A stretch of DNA of 64,000 nucleotides from Dryocola clanedunensis_A (GCA_038405435.1 JBBYHZ010000002.1); one strand, 5' to 3'. Numbered from the stretch's first letter, positions 1 through 8,705 are shown. Numbers and translations are program-made. The notes: generated from the letters alone by a model not told the origin.

Positions 1-1118
1 TGGAAGAAGCGGACGGCCTTTGCGGTTTGCTCGGTTGTATTGCCAGCCGCAGCGGCCAGCACGACCAGCCTGGCTTTGCGCCAGTCGTTGATCAAATCGA
101 CCAGCACTACAGGACGTTTAAGGCGAAGCGCCAGCTGCGACGCGGTTTCCCCTTGAGTAATCTGAACCACAAGATCGTCAAGCTCTATGCCGGAAAAGGT
201 TACAATGTCACTTTCAATATTGGAAAGCTGACCGGATTCGTAAGGCAGTGATTCATCGAGCGGCCAGCGGTAGACCCCCTGCCCGGTTTTCTTGCCAAGG
301 CGTTTGCCGAGCACCAGCTCCTGCTGAATCAGCGAAGGTAAAAAGCGGCGCTCCTGCCAGAAGCCGTTGAACACCGAACAGGTGACGGCGAAGTTCACGT
401 CCTGGCCAATCAGGTCGGTCAGCGCCAGCGGCCCCATCGGAAAGCCACCGCAGTCGCGCAGCGCCGCGTCTATGACGGCTGCCGGAGCAACCTGCTCTTC
501 CAGCGCGCGCCAGGCTTCAGAATAAAAAGGACGAGCAACGCGGTTAACGATAAAACCAGGCGTTGAGTGACAGCGCACCGGCTGTTTTCCCCAGCGCATC
601 GCCAGCCCGGTCAGGCTGTCCAGCACGGCTGGCGCGGTTTCCAGCCCGCTGACCACCTCAACCAGCCTCATCACCGGAGCCGGGTTAAAGAAATGCAGCC
701 CGACCACGCGCTCCGGGTGCGGAACGCCGCTGGCAATCGCGGTGATGGAGATGGAGGAAGTATTGCTGGCGAATATCACCTCTGCTGAGCAGGCCTTCGC
801 CAGCTCGCGGAAAATGGCCTGCTTAATATCTATCTGTTCCGCAGCGGCTTCGATAACCAGATCGGCCTGCGCCAGTTCGCTAAGCGTTTGTGCGACGGAA
901 ATTCTGGCAACGGCGGCGTTTCTGTCGTCTTCGCTGAGTTTACCTTTCGTGACTCGTGCGCTTAATGCGGTGGCGATGCCGTCAATTGCCCGACGGGCCG
1001 CATCGGGCTGAATATCGTATAGCTTCACGGCGTGACCGGCCTGTGCCGCCACCTGGGCAATGCCTGCGCCCATGGTACCGCTGCCGATGACCGCAATAAT
1101 GGAGTGAGGAGTCAGCAT
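1..1118 (-). CDS. paaH: 3-hydroxyadipyl-CoA dehydrogenase PaaH, C-terminus cut by window edge
   Basis: NAD-dependent 3-hydroxyacyl-CoA dehydrogenase oxidising 3-hydroxyadipyl-CoA to 3-oxoadipyl-CoA late in phenylacetate degradation. Read on the minus strand from ATG at 1118; the N-terminus has the Rossmann motif GSGTMGAGIAQ and later the family stretch SNTSSISIT followed by GLHFFNPAP. About 372 codons are visible against roughly 475 for the family, so about 100 C-terminal residues lie outside the window. It follows paaG by 2 bases in the paa operon order. The frame stays open to base 1, so this is edge truncation and not a pseudogene. Confidence 0.93.
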   Translation of the reverse strand, partial: MLTPHSIIAVIGSGTMGAGIAQVAAQAGHAVKLYDIQPDAARRAIDGIATALSARVTKGKLSEDDRNAAVARISVAQTLSELAQADLVIEAAAEQIDIKQAIFRELAKACSAEVIFASNTSSISITAIASGVPHPERVVGLHFFNPAPVMRLVEVVSGLETAPAVLDSLTGLAMRWGKQPVRCHSTPGFIVNRVARPFYSEAWRALEEQVAPAAVIDAALRDCGGFPMGPLALTDLIGQDVNFAVTCSVFNGFWQERRFLPSLIQQELVLGKRLGKKTGQGVYRWPLDESLPYESGQLSNIESDIVTFSGIELDDLVVQITQGETASQLALRLKRPVVLVDLINDWRKARLVVLAAAAGNTTEQTAKAVRFF

Positions 1119-1120
1119 GA

Positions 1121-1906
1121 TTATTTCCCCTTAAAGACCGGCGGACGTTTGGCCAGGAAAGCCGCCACGCCTTCGCGGTAGTCGTCGCTGCGCCCGGCAA
1201 TGCGCTGGTAGTCGCGTTCCAGATCCAGCTGTTCGTCCAGCGTGTTGCTTTCCGAGGCGTAAAGGGCCTTCTTCACCAGCCCCAGGCCGAACGTAGGCTG
1301 GCTGGCGAAATGCGCGGCAAGCGCACGGCCGGTATCAATCAGCGCTTCGTCATCCACCACCTGCCAGATCATTCCCCACTGGTGCGCCTGCTCCGCGCTG
1401 AGCTTCTCGCCAAGCAGCGCAAGGCCCATCGCACGGGCACGCCCGGCGACTCGCGGCAGGAACCAGGTGCCGCCGCAGTCGGGCACCAGCCCCAGCCTGC
1501 TGAAAGACATAATGAAATTAACGGAGCGCGCGGCGATGACCATATCGCAGCCCAGCGCCAGCGTAGCTCCGGCTCCGGCGGCAACGCCGTTTACAGCAGC
1601 TATCACCGGCTTCGGCAGCTTTGCCAGCCGCCTGACCAGCGGGTTATAGAAGTTTTCGACGGAGGCACCAAGGTCCGGCGCGGCCCCGTTCGGATCGACG
1701 TTACGATCGTTAAGATCCTGACCCGCACAAAACGCACGGCCCTCGCCGGTAATCAAAAGGCAGCGGATAGCGTCGTCGCGTTCGGCCTGCGCCAGCGCTT
1801 CTGCCAGCTGGCGGTGCATTTCGTCGTTAAAACTGTTCAGGCGTTCCGGGCGATTTAAGGTCAGCGTCATCACGCCGTTTTGCACATCGCTAAGAATAAA
1901 AGTCAT
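1121..1906 (-). CDS. paaG: 1,2-epoxyphenylacetyl-CoA isomerase PaaG
   Basis: Crotonase-fold enzyme that isomerises the ring 1,2-epoxide of phenylacetyl-CoA to oxepin-CoA and later shifts a double bond in the open-chain intermediate. The protein is 261 residues. It shows the crotonase core (NRPERLNSFND near the N-terminus, GRAFCAGQDL oxyanion-hole region, and the AAGAGATLALGCDMVIAA stretch) and ends in a RPPVFKGK tail. I chose ATG 1906 because it gives the family length and leaves a 2-base gap after paaF; the longer upstream reading only overlaps paaF. Cytosolic and co-transcribed with paaF. Confidence 0.95.
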   Translation of the reverse strand: MTFILSDVQNGVMTLTLNRPERLNSFNDEMHRQLAEALAQAERDDAIRCLLITGEGRAFCAGQDLNDRNVDPNGAAPDLGASVENFYNPLVRRLAKLPKPVIAAVNGVAAGAGATLALGCDMVIAARSVNFIMSFSRLGLVPDCGGTWFLPRVAGRARAMGLALLGEKLSAEQAHQWGMIWQVVDDEALIDTGRALAAHFASQPTFGLGLVKKALYASESNTLDEQLDLERDYQRIAGRSDDYREGVAAFLAKRPPVFKGK

Positions 1907-1908
1907 GG

Positions 1909-2676
1909 CTATCGTCCTTTGAACGCGGCGGGTCGTTTTTCCAGGAACGCGGCGATGCCTTCCTGACGGTCGGCGGTGGCGGCAAGCAGCGTGAACAGCT
2001 GACGCTCCTGCTGTAACCCCTGAGTCAGCGAAAGTTCGTGCGCCTGGCGCAGAGCAGTTTTTGCGGCCTGTAACGCAAGCGGAGCATGTTGAGCAATGCG
2101 GGCTGCGAGCTTCTGAGCATATTCCAGCGTCAGCGCTGAGGGACAAACTTCGGCAATCAGACCCGCCCGTAGCGCCTGGTCTGCGGTGATAGCCTCCCCC
2201 GTCAGCACCATGCGGTAAGCCAGCGCTTTGCCGACGCTGCGGATCAGCCGCTGGGTGCCGCCCGCGCCGGGCATAATGCCCAGCGTGATCTCCGGCAGGC
2301 CAAAGCGGGCGTTGTCCCCCGCCAGCACGATGTCGCTCAGCATGGCAAGTTCACAGCCTGCGCCCAGCGCATAGCCGTTTACCGCCGTCAGCAGCGGTTT
2401 GGGAAATCGTTCGATGCGTGCCCACAGCTGCGGGCGCGGATCGTTCAGCGTGGCGGGCATATCGCGGCTCGCCATCTCTTTAAGATCGGCGCCTGCTGCG
2501 AAGCAACGCTCGCTGCCGGTAATCACCACCGCACCGATACTGTCATCGCTTTGTGCCGCTTCCAGCGCATCCGCAAGCTGCTCCAGCAGCGCGTTATTCA
2601 GCGCATTGCGGGCCTGCGGGCGGTTCAGCGTCAGCGTTAAAACCCGGTCGTTCCGGCTGCTAAGAAGTTCGCTCAT
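1909..2676 (-). CDS. paaF: 2,3-dehydroadipyl-CoA hydratase PaaF
   Basis: Enoyl-CoA hydratase of the crotonase family, 255 residues, hydrating 2,3-dehydroadipyl-CoA to 3-hydroxyadipyl-CoA, the substrate of PaaH. Visible features are NRPQARNALN, the CoA-binding GSERCFAAGADLKEMA segment, and PEITLGIMPGAGGTQRL with the catalytic glutamates expected in true hydratases. Its ATG overlaps the paaE stop by one base (TAATG), which indicates translational coupling. The paralogue PaaG lies immediately downstream; the two share the crotonase fold but PaaF keeps the hydratase PGAGGTQ motif. Confidence 0.95.
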   Translation of the reverse strand: MSELLSSRNDRVLTLTLNRPQARNALNNALLEQLADALEAAQSDDSIGAVVITGSERCFAAGADLKEMASRDMPATLNDPRPQLWARIERFPKPLLTAVNGYALGAGCELAMLSDIVLAGDNARFGLPEITLGIMPGAGGTQRLIRSVGKALAYRMVLTGEAITADQALRAGLIAEVCPSALTLEYAQKLAARIAQHAPLALQAAKTALRQAHELSLTQGLQQERQLFTLLAATADRQEGIAAFLEKRPAAFKGR

Positions 2677-3743
2677 TACAACCCCTGCGCGTCAAAGTCG
2701 AGCACCACGTCATCGCCTTTCGGCAGCGTCTGGCAGCTCAGGACGTAGCCCGCCGCCAGCTGATCGGGTTCAAGACTGTAGTTGATGCCCATCTCGACCT
2801 CACCGCTCACCACCTTACAGCGGCAGGTGGCGCAGACGCCGCCTTTGCAGGCATAAGGCAGATCCGCGCCCTGCCGTAATGCCGCATCAAGAATGCTTTC
2901 GTCGTGGGCGTCGAGGGTGATTTTGCGGTCGCGTCCGTCCTGGCGCAGCGTGACGACTTTGCCCGCCGCCTGTTCGCGACGGCGCAGGCTCGGTGCGGTA
3001 CCCGGCGTATTGAAATGCTCGATGAAGATGTTCTGCTGCGCAACGCCCAGCGCCAGCAGCGCCGCTTCGGACTCCTGCATCATGCTTTGCGGGCCGCAGA
3101 TAAAGGTGCGGTCGAAGCCTTTCAGATCCAGCAGCTGGTCGCCCAGCGCCTTTAGCTTCGCGCCGTCCAGCCGCCCGCTGAGCAGATCGCTCTCCTGAGT
3201 TTCCTGGCTGAACAGATAGATAAGCTGTAAACGCTGCGGGTAGCGGTCTTTAAGGTCGGCCAGCGCCTGGCGGAACATCATGCTGCGGCTGCTGCGGTTA
3301 CCGTAGACCAGCGTCACTGTGCTTTGCGGCTCGGTGGCGAGCGTGGAGCCGATAATCGCCAGCATTGGCGTTATGCCGGAGCCCACCGCCAGGGCCAGAT
3401 AATTGCCCTGGGTTTCAGGCTGCGGCTGATAGCCAAACGTTCCCTGCGGGATCATCACGTCCATCGCCATACCGGCAACCAGGTCGCTGACCGCGTAATG
3501 GGAGAAGCGCCCGCCCTCGATGGCCTTCACGGCCACACAGATTTCACCAGGCTGCTCGGCCCGGCAGATGGAGTAGCAGCGGCGCAGCTCTTCGTCCCCG
3601 AGGCGCGTTTTAAGCGTCAGATGCTGCCCCGGTTTAAAAGCATAATGGCTGCGCAGCTCTGCGGGAACCGCGAAGGTGATGGCCACCGCCTCCGGGGTTT
3701 CCTGTTCAATGCGTGCCACCTTAAGCGAATGAAACGTCGTCAT
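2676..3743 (-). CDS. paaE: PaaE, FAD/[2Fe-2S] reductase of phenylacetyl-CoA monooxygenase
   Basis: Electron-transfer subunit (355 residues) passing electrons from NADPH to the PaaABCE di-iron epoxidase. The N-terminal half is ferredoxin-NADP reductase-like: RCYSICR for flavin binding, then GSGITPMLAI and FICGPQSMM in the nucleotide domain. The C-terminal half is a plant-type ferredoxin with the cluster pattern C-x4-C-x2-C in ACKGGVCATC and a distal Cys in VLSCQT. ATG at 3743 was preferred over an in-frame codon ten residues upstream because MTTFHSL matches the family N-terminus. paaD ends 7 bases upstream. Confidence 0.95.
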   Translation of the reverse strand: MTTFHSLKVARIEQETPEAVAITFAVPAELRSHYAFKPGQHLTLKTRLGDEELRRCYSICRAEQPGEICVAVKAIEGGRFSHYAVSDLVAGMAMDVMIPQGTFGYQPQPETQGNYLALAVGSGITPMLAIIGSTLATEPQSTVTLVYGNRSSRSMMFRQALADLKDRYPQRLQLIYLFSQETQESDLLSGRLDGAKLKALGDQLLDLKGFDRTFICGPQSMMQESEAALLALGVAQQNIFIEHFNTPGTAPSLRRREQAAGKVVTLRQDGRDRKITLDAHDESILDAALRQGADLPYACKGGVCATCRCKVVSGEVEMGINYSLEPDQLAAGYVLSCQTLPKGDDVVLDFDAQGL

Positions 3744-3750
3744 GGCATCC

Positions 3751-4251
3751 TCAAATACATTTAAAGTAATCAAAGGGTTCGCGGCAGCTATCGCAGCGAT
3801 AGAGCGCTTTGCAGGCCGTGGAACCGAATTCGCTAATCAGCGAGGTATGCAAACTTCCGCAGCGCGGGCAGCTGACTTCTGCACTCGCCGACGAGGCATG
3901 ACAGGCGTGGCCCTGCGGCGGGCTGATGCCGTATTCGCGCAGCCGCGCTTTCGCCTCGGGCGTCATCCAGTCCGTTGTCCAGGCCGGGTGAAGCACCTGA
4001 TCGATATGCACCGGCTGCAAATCGGCTTCGGCCATCGCTTCGCGGATAGCCGCCAGCAAAAAATCCGTCGCCGGGCAGCCGGAGTACGTCGGCGTGAAGC
4101 CGATGTGCCAGCCGTCGTCACGATGATGCACGCTGCGCACCATGCCCAAATCGGTGATGGTCAGCACCGGGATTTCCGGGTCGCTGATTTGCCCGAGGAT
4201 GCGCCACACGTCGCGAACCTGGGCCGGCTCCAGCGCGTCGAGAGTTTGCAT
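3751..4251 (-). CDS. paaD: PaaD, Fe-S assembly-type protein of the phenylacetyl-CoA epoxidase
   Basis: Protein of 166 residues, DUF59/MIP18-like in its N-terminal half (DPEIPVLTITDLGMVR and TPTYSGCPATD) with a C-terminal cysteine-rich zinc- or Fe-S-binding tail (CPRCGS, CDSCREPF, final FKCI). It is needed for epoxidase activity in the family and probably matures the metal centre of PaaABCE. Two starts are possible; ATG 4251 (MQTLDAL) fits the family, while the upstream codon at 4269 would overlap the end of paaC. Lies between paaC and paaE. Confidence 0.92.
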   Translation of the reverse strand: MQTLDALEPAQVRDVWRILGQISDPEIPVLTITDLGMVRSVHHRDDGWHIGFTPTYSGCPATDFLLAAIREAMAEADLQPVHIDQVLHPAWTTDWMTPEAKARLREYGISPPQGHACHASSASAEVSCPRCGSLHTSLISEFGSTACKALYRCDSCREPFDYFKCI

Positions 4252-4262
4252 AGGCTGCCTCG

Positions 4263-5018
4263 CTACCATTGCAGTTCGGGATAAGCGCGCTGCAGGTACT
4301 GCATCTCCGCCAGCAGCGGGCCGAGGTGCTCGGTATGCAGCCCCTGTTTTCCGCCGGTGCGGTACTGCGCTTCCTGCGGTTTCACCAGCGATGCATCATT
4401 CAGGGCGCTGAACACTTCCGCCTCCCATTCGTCACGCAGGCCGCGTGGATCGACGGCGATACCCTGCTCTGCCAGGCTGATTTCCAGCTCGTCGGCGTGA
4501 AACAGTTCACCCGTGAAGCGCCAGAGCCTGTTCAGTGAACTCTGCATCTTTTGATGTGAAAGCTCGGTGCCGTTACCCAGCCGCACCAGCCAGCCGCGGC
4601 TGAAGCGCAGGTGATAGCGAACCTCTTTAATCGCTTTTGCGGCGATGGCAGCCAGCTGCAAATCGCGGCTGTGCAGCAGGCGGCTGAACAGGGCGACGTG
4701 CCAGGCGTCCAGCAGATACTGACGCATGAGCGTATCGGCGAAGTCGCCGTTCAGCTGTTCGGCCAGCAGCAGGTTGTGGTACTGGCGTTCGTCGCGTCCG
4801 AAGGCCAGCCGGTCCTCATCGAGCTGCTCGCCCTGAATCTCTGCGGCATAGCTCAGGAAGTTGCGTCCCTGGCCCAGCAGATCCAGGCCGATGTTCGCCA
4901 GCGCCAGATCGATCTCCAGCTCCGGCGCATGGCCGCACCAGCCGGTCAGGCGCTGGGCCAGCACCAGGCAGGTATCGCCCAGCCGCAGGGTGTAGGTGGT
5001 TAACGGGGAATAAGTCAT
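4263..5018 (-). CDS. paaC: PaaC, structural subunit of phenylacetyl-CoA epoxidase
   Basis: Ferritin-like four-helix protein of 251 residues that pairs with PaaA in the epoxidase but lacks a functional di-iron site. Typical segments are YTLRLGDTCLVLAQRL, LANIGLDLLGQGRNFL, RYHLRFSRGW and the C-terminal TEHLGPLLAEMQYLQR. I took ATG 5018 over the GTG at 5030: the GTG overlaps the paaB stop, and an AGG lies six bases before the ATG. The gene overlaps nothing and stays in the usual paaABCDE order. Confidence 0.94.
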   Translation of the reverse strand: MTYSPLTTYTLRLGDTCLVLAQRLTGWCGHAPELEIDLALANIGLDLLGQGRNFLSYAAEIQGEQLDEDRLAFGRDERQYHNLLLAEQLNGDFADTLMRQYLLDAWHVALFSRLLHSRDLQLAAIAAKAIKEVRYHLRFSRGWLVRLGNGTELSHQKMQSSLNRLWRFTGELFHADELEISLAEQGIAVDPRGLRDEWEAEVFSALNDASLVKPQEAQYRTGGKQGLHTEHLGPLLAEMQYLQRAYPELQW

Positions 5019-5026
5019 GGCGCGCC

Positions 5027-5314
5027 TCACATGTGCTCGATGCCGTCGGGCAGCGTATAAAACGTTGGATGACGGTAGATTTTGCTTTCCGCTGGGTCGA
5101 AGAACGCCGGGCGCTCCTCCGGCTGTGAGGCGACGATTTCGCTCGCCTTCACCACCCAGATAGAACAGCCTTCGCTGCGGCGGGTGTAGGCATCGCGGGC
5201 GTTTTCCAGCGCCATCTGGTCATCGGCGGCGTGCAGGCTCCCGACGTGACGATGCGACAGCCCCTGTTTGCTGCGGATAAAGACTTCGTATAACGGCCAG
5301 TGGACATTGCTCAT
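5027..5314 (-). CDS. paaB: PaaB, small subunit of phenylacetyl-CoA epoxidase
   Basis: Small protein of 95 residues that bridges PaaAC heterodimers in the multicomponent monooxygenase. It matches the family along its length, with WPLYEVFIRSKQGLSHRHVGSLHAAD at the N-terminus and SEGCSIWVVKASEIVAS in the middle. It has no cofactor motif, as expected. It is separated from paaA by about 94 bases holding a REP pair, so although it is the second gene of the operon it is not tightly coupled to paaA here. Confidence 0.95.
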   Translation of the reverse strand: MSNVHWPLYEVFIRSKQGLSHRHVGSLHAADDQMALENARDAYTRRSEGCSIWVVKASEIVASQPEERPAFFDPAESKIYRHPTFYTLPDGIEHM

Positions 5315-5330
5315 ATGATTTTCCTTTTTG

Positions 5331-5418
5331 GTGGATGGCGCTGACGCTTATCCACCCTACAACTACAAATTTTTCTTTCGCTTTTACGTAGGTCGGATAA
5401 GCGCAGCGTCATCCGACA
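5331..5418. repeat. BIME (two inverted REP units) between paaA and paaB
   Basis: Two REP-like palindromes in opposite orientation: one reads GGTGGATGGCGC...TTATCCACC (about 5331-5360), the other GTCGGATAAGCGC...TCATCCGAC (about 5388-5418). The second covers the last codons and the stop of paaA. A BIME in the middle of an operon may stabilise the upstream paaA message or bind gyrase; that role is inferred. Confidence 0.85.
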
Positions 5419-6326
5419 TTTTTAGCTGCGTATGCCAGAGCGGCTTCACGCACCCACGCGCCCTCTTCCCAGGCTTTACGCTTGGCGGCCAGGCGCTCTT
5501 CGTTACACAGCCCTCGTCCGGCAACCACCTCGTTAAATTCGTGCCAGTCGATTTCGCCGAACTCGTAATGGCCGGTTTCTTCATTCCAGCGCAGATCTTT
5601 GTCCGGCACGGTCATGCCCAGCAGCTCAACCTGCGGAACGGTGTTGTCCACGAAGCGCTGGCGCAGCTCGTCATTCCCGAAACGTTTAATTTTCCAGGCC
5701 AGGCTCTGCGCGCTGTTCGGGGAGTTGTCGTCGTTCGGGCCAAACATCATCAGCGCGGGCCACCAGAAGCGGTTGATGGCGTCCTGCAGCATCTGCCGCT
5801 GGGATTCACTGCCCTGGGCCAGCACGTTGCAGGCCTCAAAACCCTGGCGCTGGTGAAAGCTCTCTTCTTTACAGATTTTCACCATCGCCCTGGCATACGG
5901 CCCGTAGGAGGTGCGGCACAGGGCGACCTGGTTCACAATGGCCGCACCGTCAACCAGCCAGCCGATCACCCCGATATCCGCCCAGTTCAGCGTCGGATAG
6001 TTAAAGATCGACGAATATTTCATCCTGCCGTCGAGCATCTTCTGGTAGATATCCTCCCTGGCGCAGCCCAGCGTTTCCGCAGCGCTGTACAGATAAAGCC
6101 CGTGCCCGGCTTCGTCCTGCACCTTCGCCAGCAGAATAGCTTTGCGCTTCAGGCTCGGGGCGCGGGTCAGCCAGTTCCCTTCCGGCAGCATGCCGACAAT
6201 CTCCGAATGGGCGTGCTGCCCAATCTGGCGGATCAGCGTTTTACGGTATTCATCGGGCATCCAGTCCTGCGGCTCTATCGCAATTTCCTGGGCGATTCGC
6301 TCATCAAAGCGGTGTTGTTCAGTCAC
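5409..6326 (-). CDS. paaA: PaaA, catalytic di-iron subunit of phenylacetyl-CoA epoxidase
   Basis: Oxygenase subunit of 305 residues that converts phenylacetyl-CoA to the ring-1,2-epoxide. It has the ferritin-like di-iron ligands in AKVQDEAGHGLYL (ExxH) and CKEESFHQRQGF (E...H), plus the conserved WWPALMMFGPNDDNSPNS segment. It is first in the paaABCDEFGH operon and starts at ATG 6326 opposite the paaZ promoter. The C-terminus ends KNVG, and the final codons and TGA belong to the adjoining REP sequence; the protein is a few residues shorter than E. coli PaaA (about 309). Confidence 0.95.
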   Translation of the reverse strand: MTEQHRFDERIAQEIAIEPQDWMPDEYRKTLIRQIGQHAHSEIVGMLPEGNWLTRAPSLKRKAILLAKVQDEAGHGLYLYSAAETLGCAREDIYQKMLDGRMKYSSIFNYPTLNWADIGVIGWLVDGAAIVNQVALCRTSYGPYARAMVKICKEESFHQRQGFEACNVLAQGSESQRQMLQDAINRFWWPALMMFGPNDDNSPNSAQSLAWKIKRFGNDELRQRFVDNTVPQVELLGMTVPDKDLRWNEETGHYEFGEIDWHEFNEVVAGRGLCNEERLAAKRKAWEEGAWVREAALAYAAKNVG

Positions 6327-6340
6327 GGCATCACCTTTTA

Positions 6341-6380
6341 TGATTCAAATAAGATTCAATAAACGAGTTTTAATGAATCA
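6341..6380. promoter_or_regulatory. PaaX-type operator upstream of paaA
   Basis: TGATTC at 6341-6346 and GAATCA at 6375-6380 form inverted half-sites 28 bases apart, close to the TGATTC-N27-GAATCA arrangement known for the phenylacetyl-CoA-responsive repressor PaaX. It starts about 15 bases upstream of the paaA start. A further TGATTC at 6558-6563 may be a half-site for the paaZ promoter, without a clear partner. An IHF-like sequence (GAATCACTTGATA) overlaps the right half-site. Confidence 0.7.
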
Positions 6381-6439
6381 CTTGATAGATAAAAGTTACA
6401 GATAAGTTAACGAAAACAGCAAAATTAATCCGCATGCTT

Positions 6440-6455
6440 TGTGAGCATCGTCACG
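6440..6455. promoter_or_regulatory. CRP-like site in the paaA/paaZ divergent region
   Basis: TGTGA-GCATCG-TCACG fits the CRP core TGTGA-N6-TCACA with one mismatch. It lies near the middle of the 286-base divergent region (6327-6612), which agrees with the catabolite control known for paa promoters in E. coli. Binding is inferred from sequence only. Confidence 0.6.
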
Positions 6456-6612
6456 ATAAATCTCGTTAAATCCTCGTTTTTCAGCCTGTTACGACGCCAC
6501 TGGCTATCCCACCATTTCACATTGTTAATAAATTATTAAATTACACCTTGCTTTTTATGATTCACAAATCAAACATTGAATGCATTAAACGTAATGCTTA
6601 GTGGAGAGTGTG

Positions 6613-8643
6613 ATGCAACAGTTAACAAGCTATCTGGCAGGCGGCTGGGCGATGGGCCATGGAAAAGAACGTACGATAAATCATGCGATTAGCGGCGAGG
6701 CGCTGTACCAGGTAACGAGCGAGGGGCTGGATATGGTGAAGGCGCGCCGCTACGCCATCGACCACGGCGGCAAGGCGTTAAGCGCCATGACGTTCGTCGA
6801 GCGCGCCGCCATGCTGAAAGCCGTGGCGAAGCATTTGCTGGCCAGTAAAGAGTCTTTCTACGAGATCTCTTACCAGACGGGCGCCACGCGTGCCGACAGC
6901 TGGGTGGACATTGAAGGCGGTATCGGCACCCTTTTTGCCTACGCGGGCATGGGCAACCGCGAACTGCCGGACGACGTGCTGTGGCCGGAAGATGAAACGA
7001 TCCCCCTCTCAAAGCAAGGTGGCTTTGCCGCCCGCCACGTGCTGACGTCGAAATCCGGCGTCGCGCTGCATATCAACGCGTTTAACTTCCCGTGCTGGGG
7101 AATGCTGGAGAAGCTGGCGCCAACCTGGCTTGCGGGCGTGCCTGCCATCATCAAACCCGGCACCGCCAGCGCGCAGGTTACGCACGCGATGGTGAAGTCC
7201 ATCGTCGAGTCCGGTCTGGTGCCGGATGGCGCCATCAGCCTCATCTGCGGCGGCGTCGGCAACCTGTTCGATCTGCTGGATGAGCAGGACGTGGTGACCT
7301 TCACCGGCTCCGCCAGTACCGGGCAAAAGTTACGTTGTCACCCTAATATCATCGCCCGCTCCGTACCCTTCACCATGGAGGCGGACTCGCTTAACTGCTG
7401 TGTGCTTGGCGAGGACGTCTCCCCGGAACAGCCTGAGTTCGCGCTGTTCATCCGGGAAATAGTGCGTGAGATGACGGCTAAGGCCGGCCAAAAATGTACC
7501 GCCATTCGCCGTATTATCGTTCCCGGTCAGCAGCTGGAGAACGTCACCCTGGCGCTGAAGGCAAAACTGGAGAAAATCCAGCCCGGCGACCCGACGCAGG
7601 AAGGCGTGCGCATGGGCTCTCTGGTCAGCCTTGAGCAGCGTGATGACGTGCAGCAGAAAGTGGATCTGCTATTAGCCGCGGGTTGCAAAGCCGTAGTGGG
7701 TGGCAAAGCGGATACCTCCACGGCTGGCGCTTTCTTCCCGCCTACTCTCCTGCTCTGTCAGCAGCCGGACGAGACGCCAGCCGTCCACGAACTGGAAGCC
7801 TTCGGCCCGGTCGCGACCGTTATGCCTTATCGGGATGCGGAACATGCAATGGCCCTGGCGCGCGCGGGCCAGGGCAGCCTTGCGGGAACGCTGGTCACCG
7901 CAGACGGGAATATCGCCCGCCAGTTTGTTCTGGGCGCTGCCCGCGCGCATGGGCGTATTCAGGTGCTGAATCAGGAGTCGTCCGTCGAATCCACCGGCCA
8001 CGGCTCGCCATTGCCGATGCTGGTTCACGGTGGGCCTGGGCGCGCGGGCGGCGGTGAAGAGCTGGGCGGCCTGCGAGCGGTGAAACACTATTTGCAGCGC
8101 ACGGCGATTCAGGGCAGCCCGACCATGCTCGCCGCAGTCAGCAAGCAGTGGAGCTACGGCGCGGCGGTGACAGAAGATCCCGTTCATCCTTTCCGCAGGC
8201 ACTTCGACGACTTACAGATTGGTGAGAGCCTGCTGACCGCGCGCCGGACCATCACCGAGGCGGATATCGTCAATTTCGCCAACCTGAGCGGCGACCATTT
8301 TTATGCCCACGTCGATAAGATCGGCGCTGCGGAGTCGTTTTTCGGCGAACGCGTGGCGCACGGCTACTTCGTGGTTTCTGCGGCGGCCGGGCTGTTTGTC
8401 GATCCGGGCGTCGGGCCGGTTATCGCCAACTACGGCATGGAAAACCTGCGCTTTATCGAACCGGTGAAAATCGGCGATACCATCCAGGTGCGCCTGACCT
8501 GCAAACGCAAGACGGCTAAGCCGCAGAAAACGGCGGAGGACAGGCCCGTTGGCGTTGTGGAGTGGGCGGTTGAGGTGCTGAATCAGGACGGCCAGTCCGT
8601 GGCGCTCTATTCCATTCTGACGCTGGTCGCCCGCAAAGAATAA
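6613..8643 (+). CDS. paaZ: PaaZ, bifunctional oxepin-CoA hydrolase / 3-oxo-5,6-dehydrosuberyl-CoA semialdehyde dehydrogenase
   Basis: Two-domain enzyme of 676 residues that opens the oxepin-CoA ring and oxidises the resulting aldehyde. Residues 1 to about 520 form an aldehyde dehydrogenase with the catalytic pair E256 (EADSLNCC) and C295 (AGQKCTAIRR). The C-terminal part, about 535-676, is an R-specific enoyl-CoA hydratase (MaoC-like) domain with SGDHFYAH and GERVAHGYF. The ATG at 6613 matches the family N-terminus MQQLTSYL and has GAGAG just upstream; an in-frame GTG at 6601 is less likely. It is divergent from paaA and precedes tynA as in E. coli. Confidence 0.95.
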   Translation: MQQLTSYLAGGWAMGHGKERTINHAISGEALYQVTSEGLDMVKARRYAIDHGGKALSAMTFVERAAMLKAVAKHLLASKESFYEISYQTGATRADSWVDIEGGIGTLFAYAGMGNRELPDDVLWPEDETIPLSKQGGFAARHVLTSKSGVALHINAFNFPCWGMLEKLAPTWLAGVPAIIKPGTASAQVTHAMVKSIVESGLVPDGAISLICGGVGNLFDLLDEQDVVTFTGSASTGQKLRCHPNIIARSVPFTMEADSLNCCVLGEDVSPEQPEFALFIREIVREMTAKAGQKCTAIRRIIVPGQQLENVTLALKAKLEKIQPGDPTQEGVRMGSLVSLEQRDDVQQKVDLLLAAGCKAVVGGKADTSTAGAFFPPTLLLCQQPDETPAVHELEAFGPVATVMPYRDAEHAMALARAGQGSLAGTLVTADGNIARQFVLGAARAHGRIQVLNQESSVESTGHGSPLPMLVHGGPGRAGGGEELGGLRAVKHYLQRTAIQGSPTMLAAVSKQWSYGAAVTEDPVHPFRRHFDDLQIGESLLTARRTITEADIVNFANLSGDHFYAHVDKIGAAESFFGERVAHGYFVVSAAAGLFVDPGVGPVIANYGMENLRFIEPVKIGDTIQVRLTCKRKTAKPQKTAEDRPVGVVEWAVEVLNQDGQSVALYSILTLVARKE

Positions 8644-8646
8644 TTT

Positions 8647-8705
8647 GCCGGATGACGCTGCGCTTATCCGGCCTACAACTCCGTAAACGCGCAGTGTCAT
8701 CCACC
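8647..8705. repeat. REP/BIME between paaZ and tynA
   Basis: A clear REP palindrome (GCCGGATGACGCTGCGCTTATCCGGC, of which 8647-8672 is the paired core) begins four bases after the paaZ stop. A decayed partner (CGCAGTGTCATCCACCG) follows at about 8690-8705. The pair separates paaZ from tynA and may act as an mRNA 3' end stabiliser. Confidence 0.8.
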
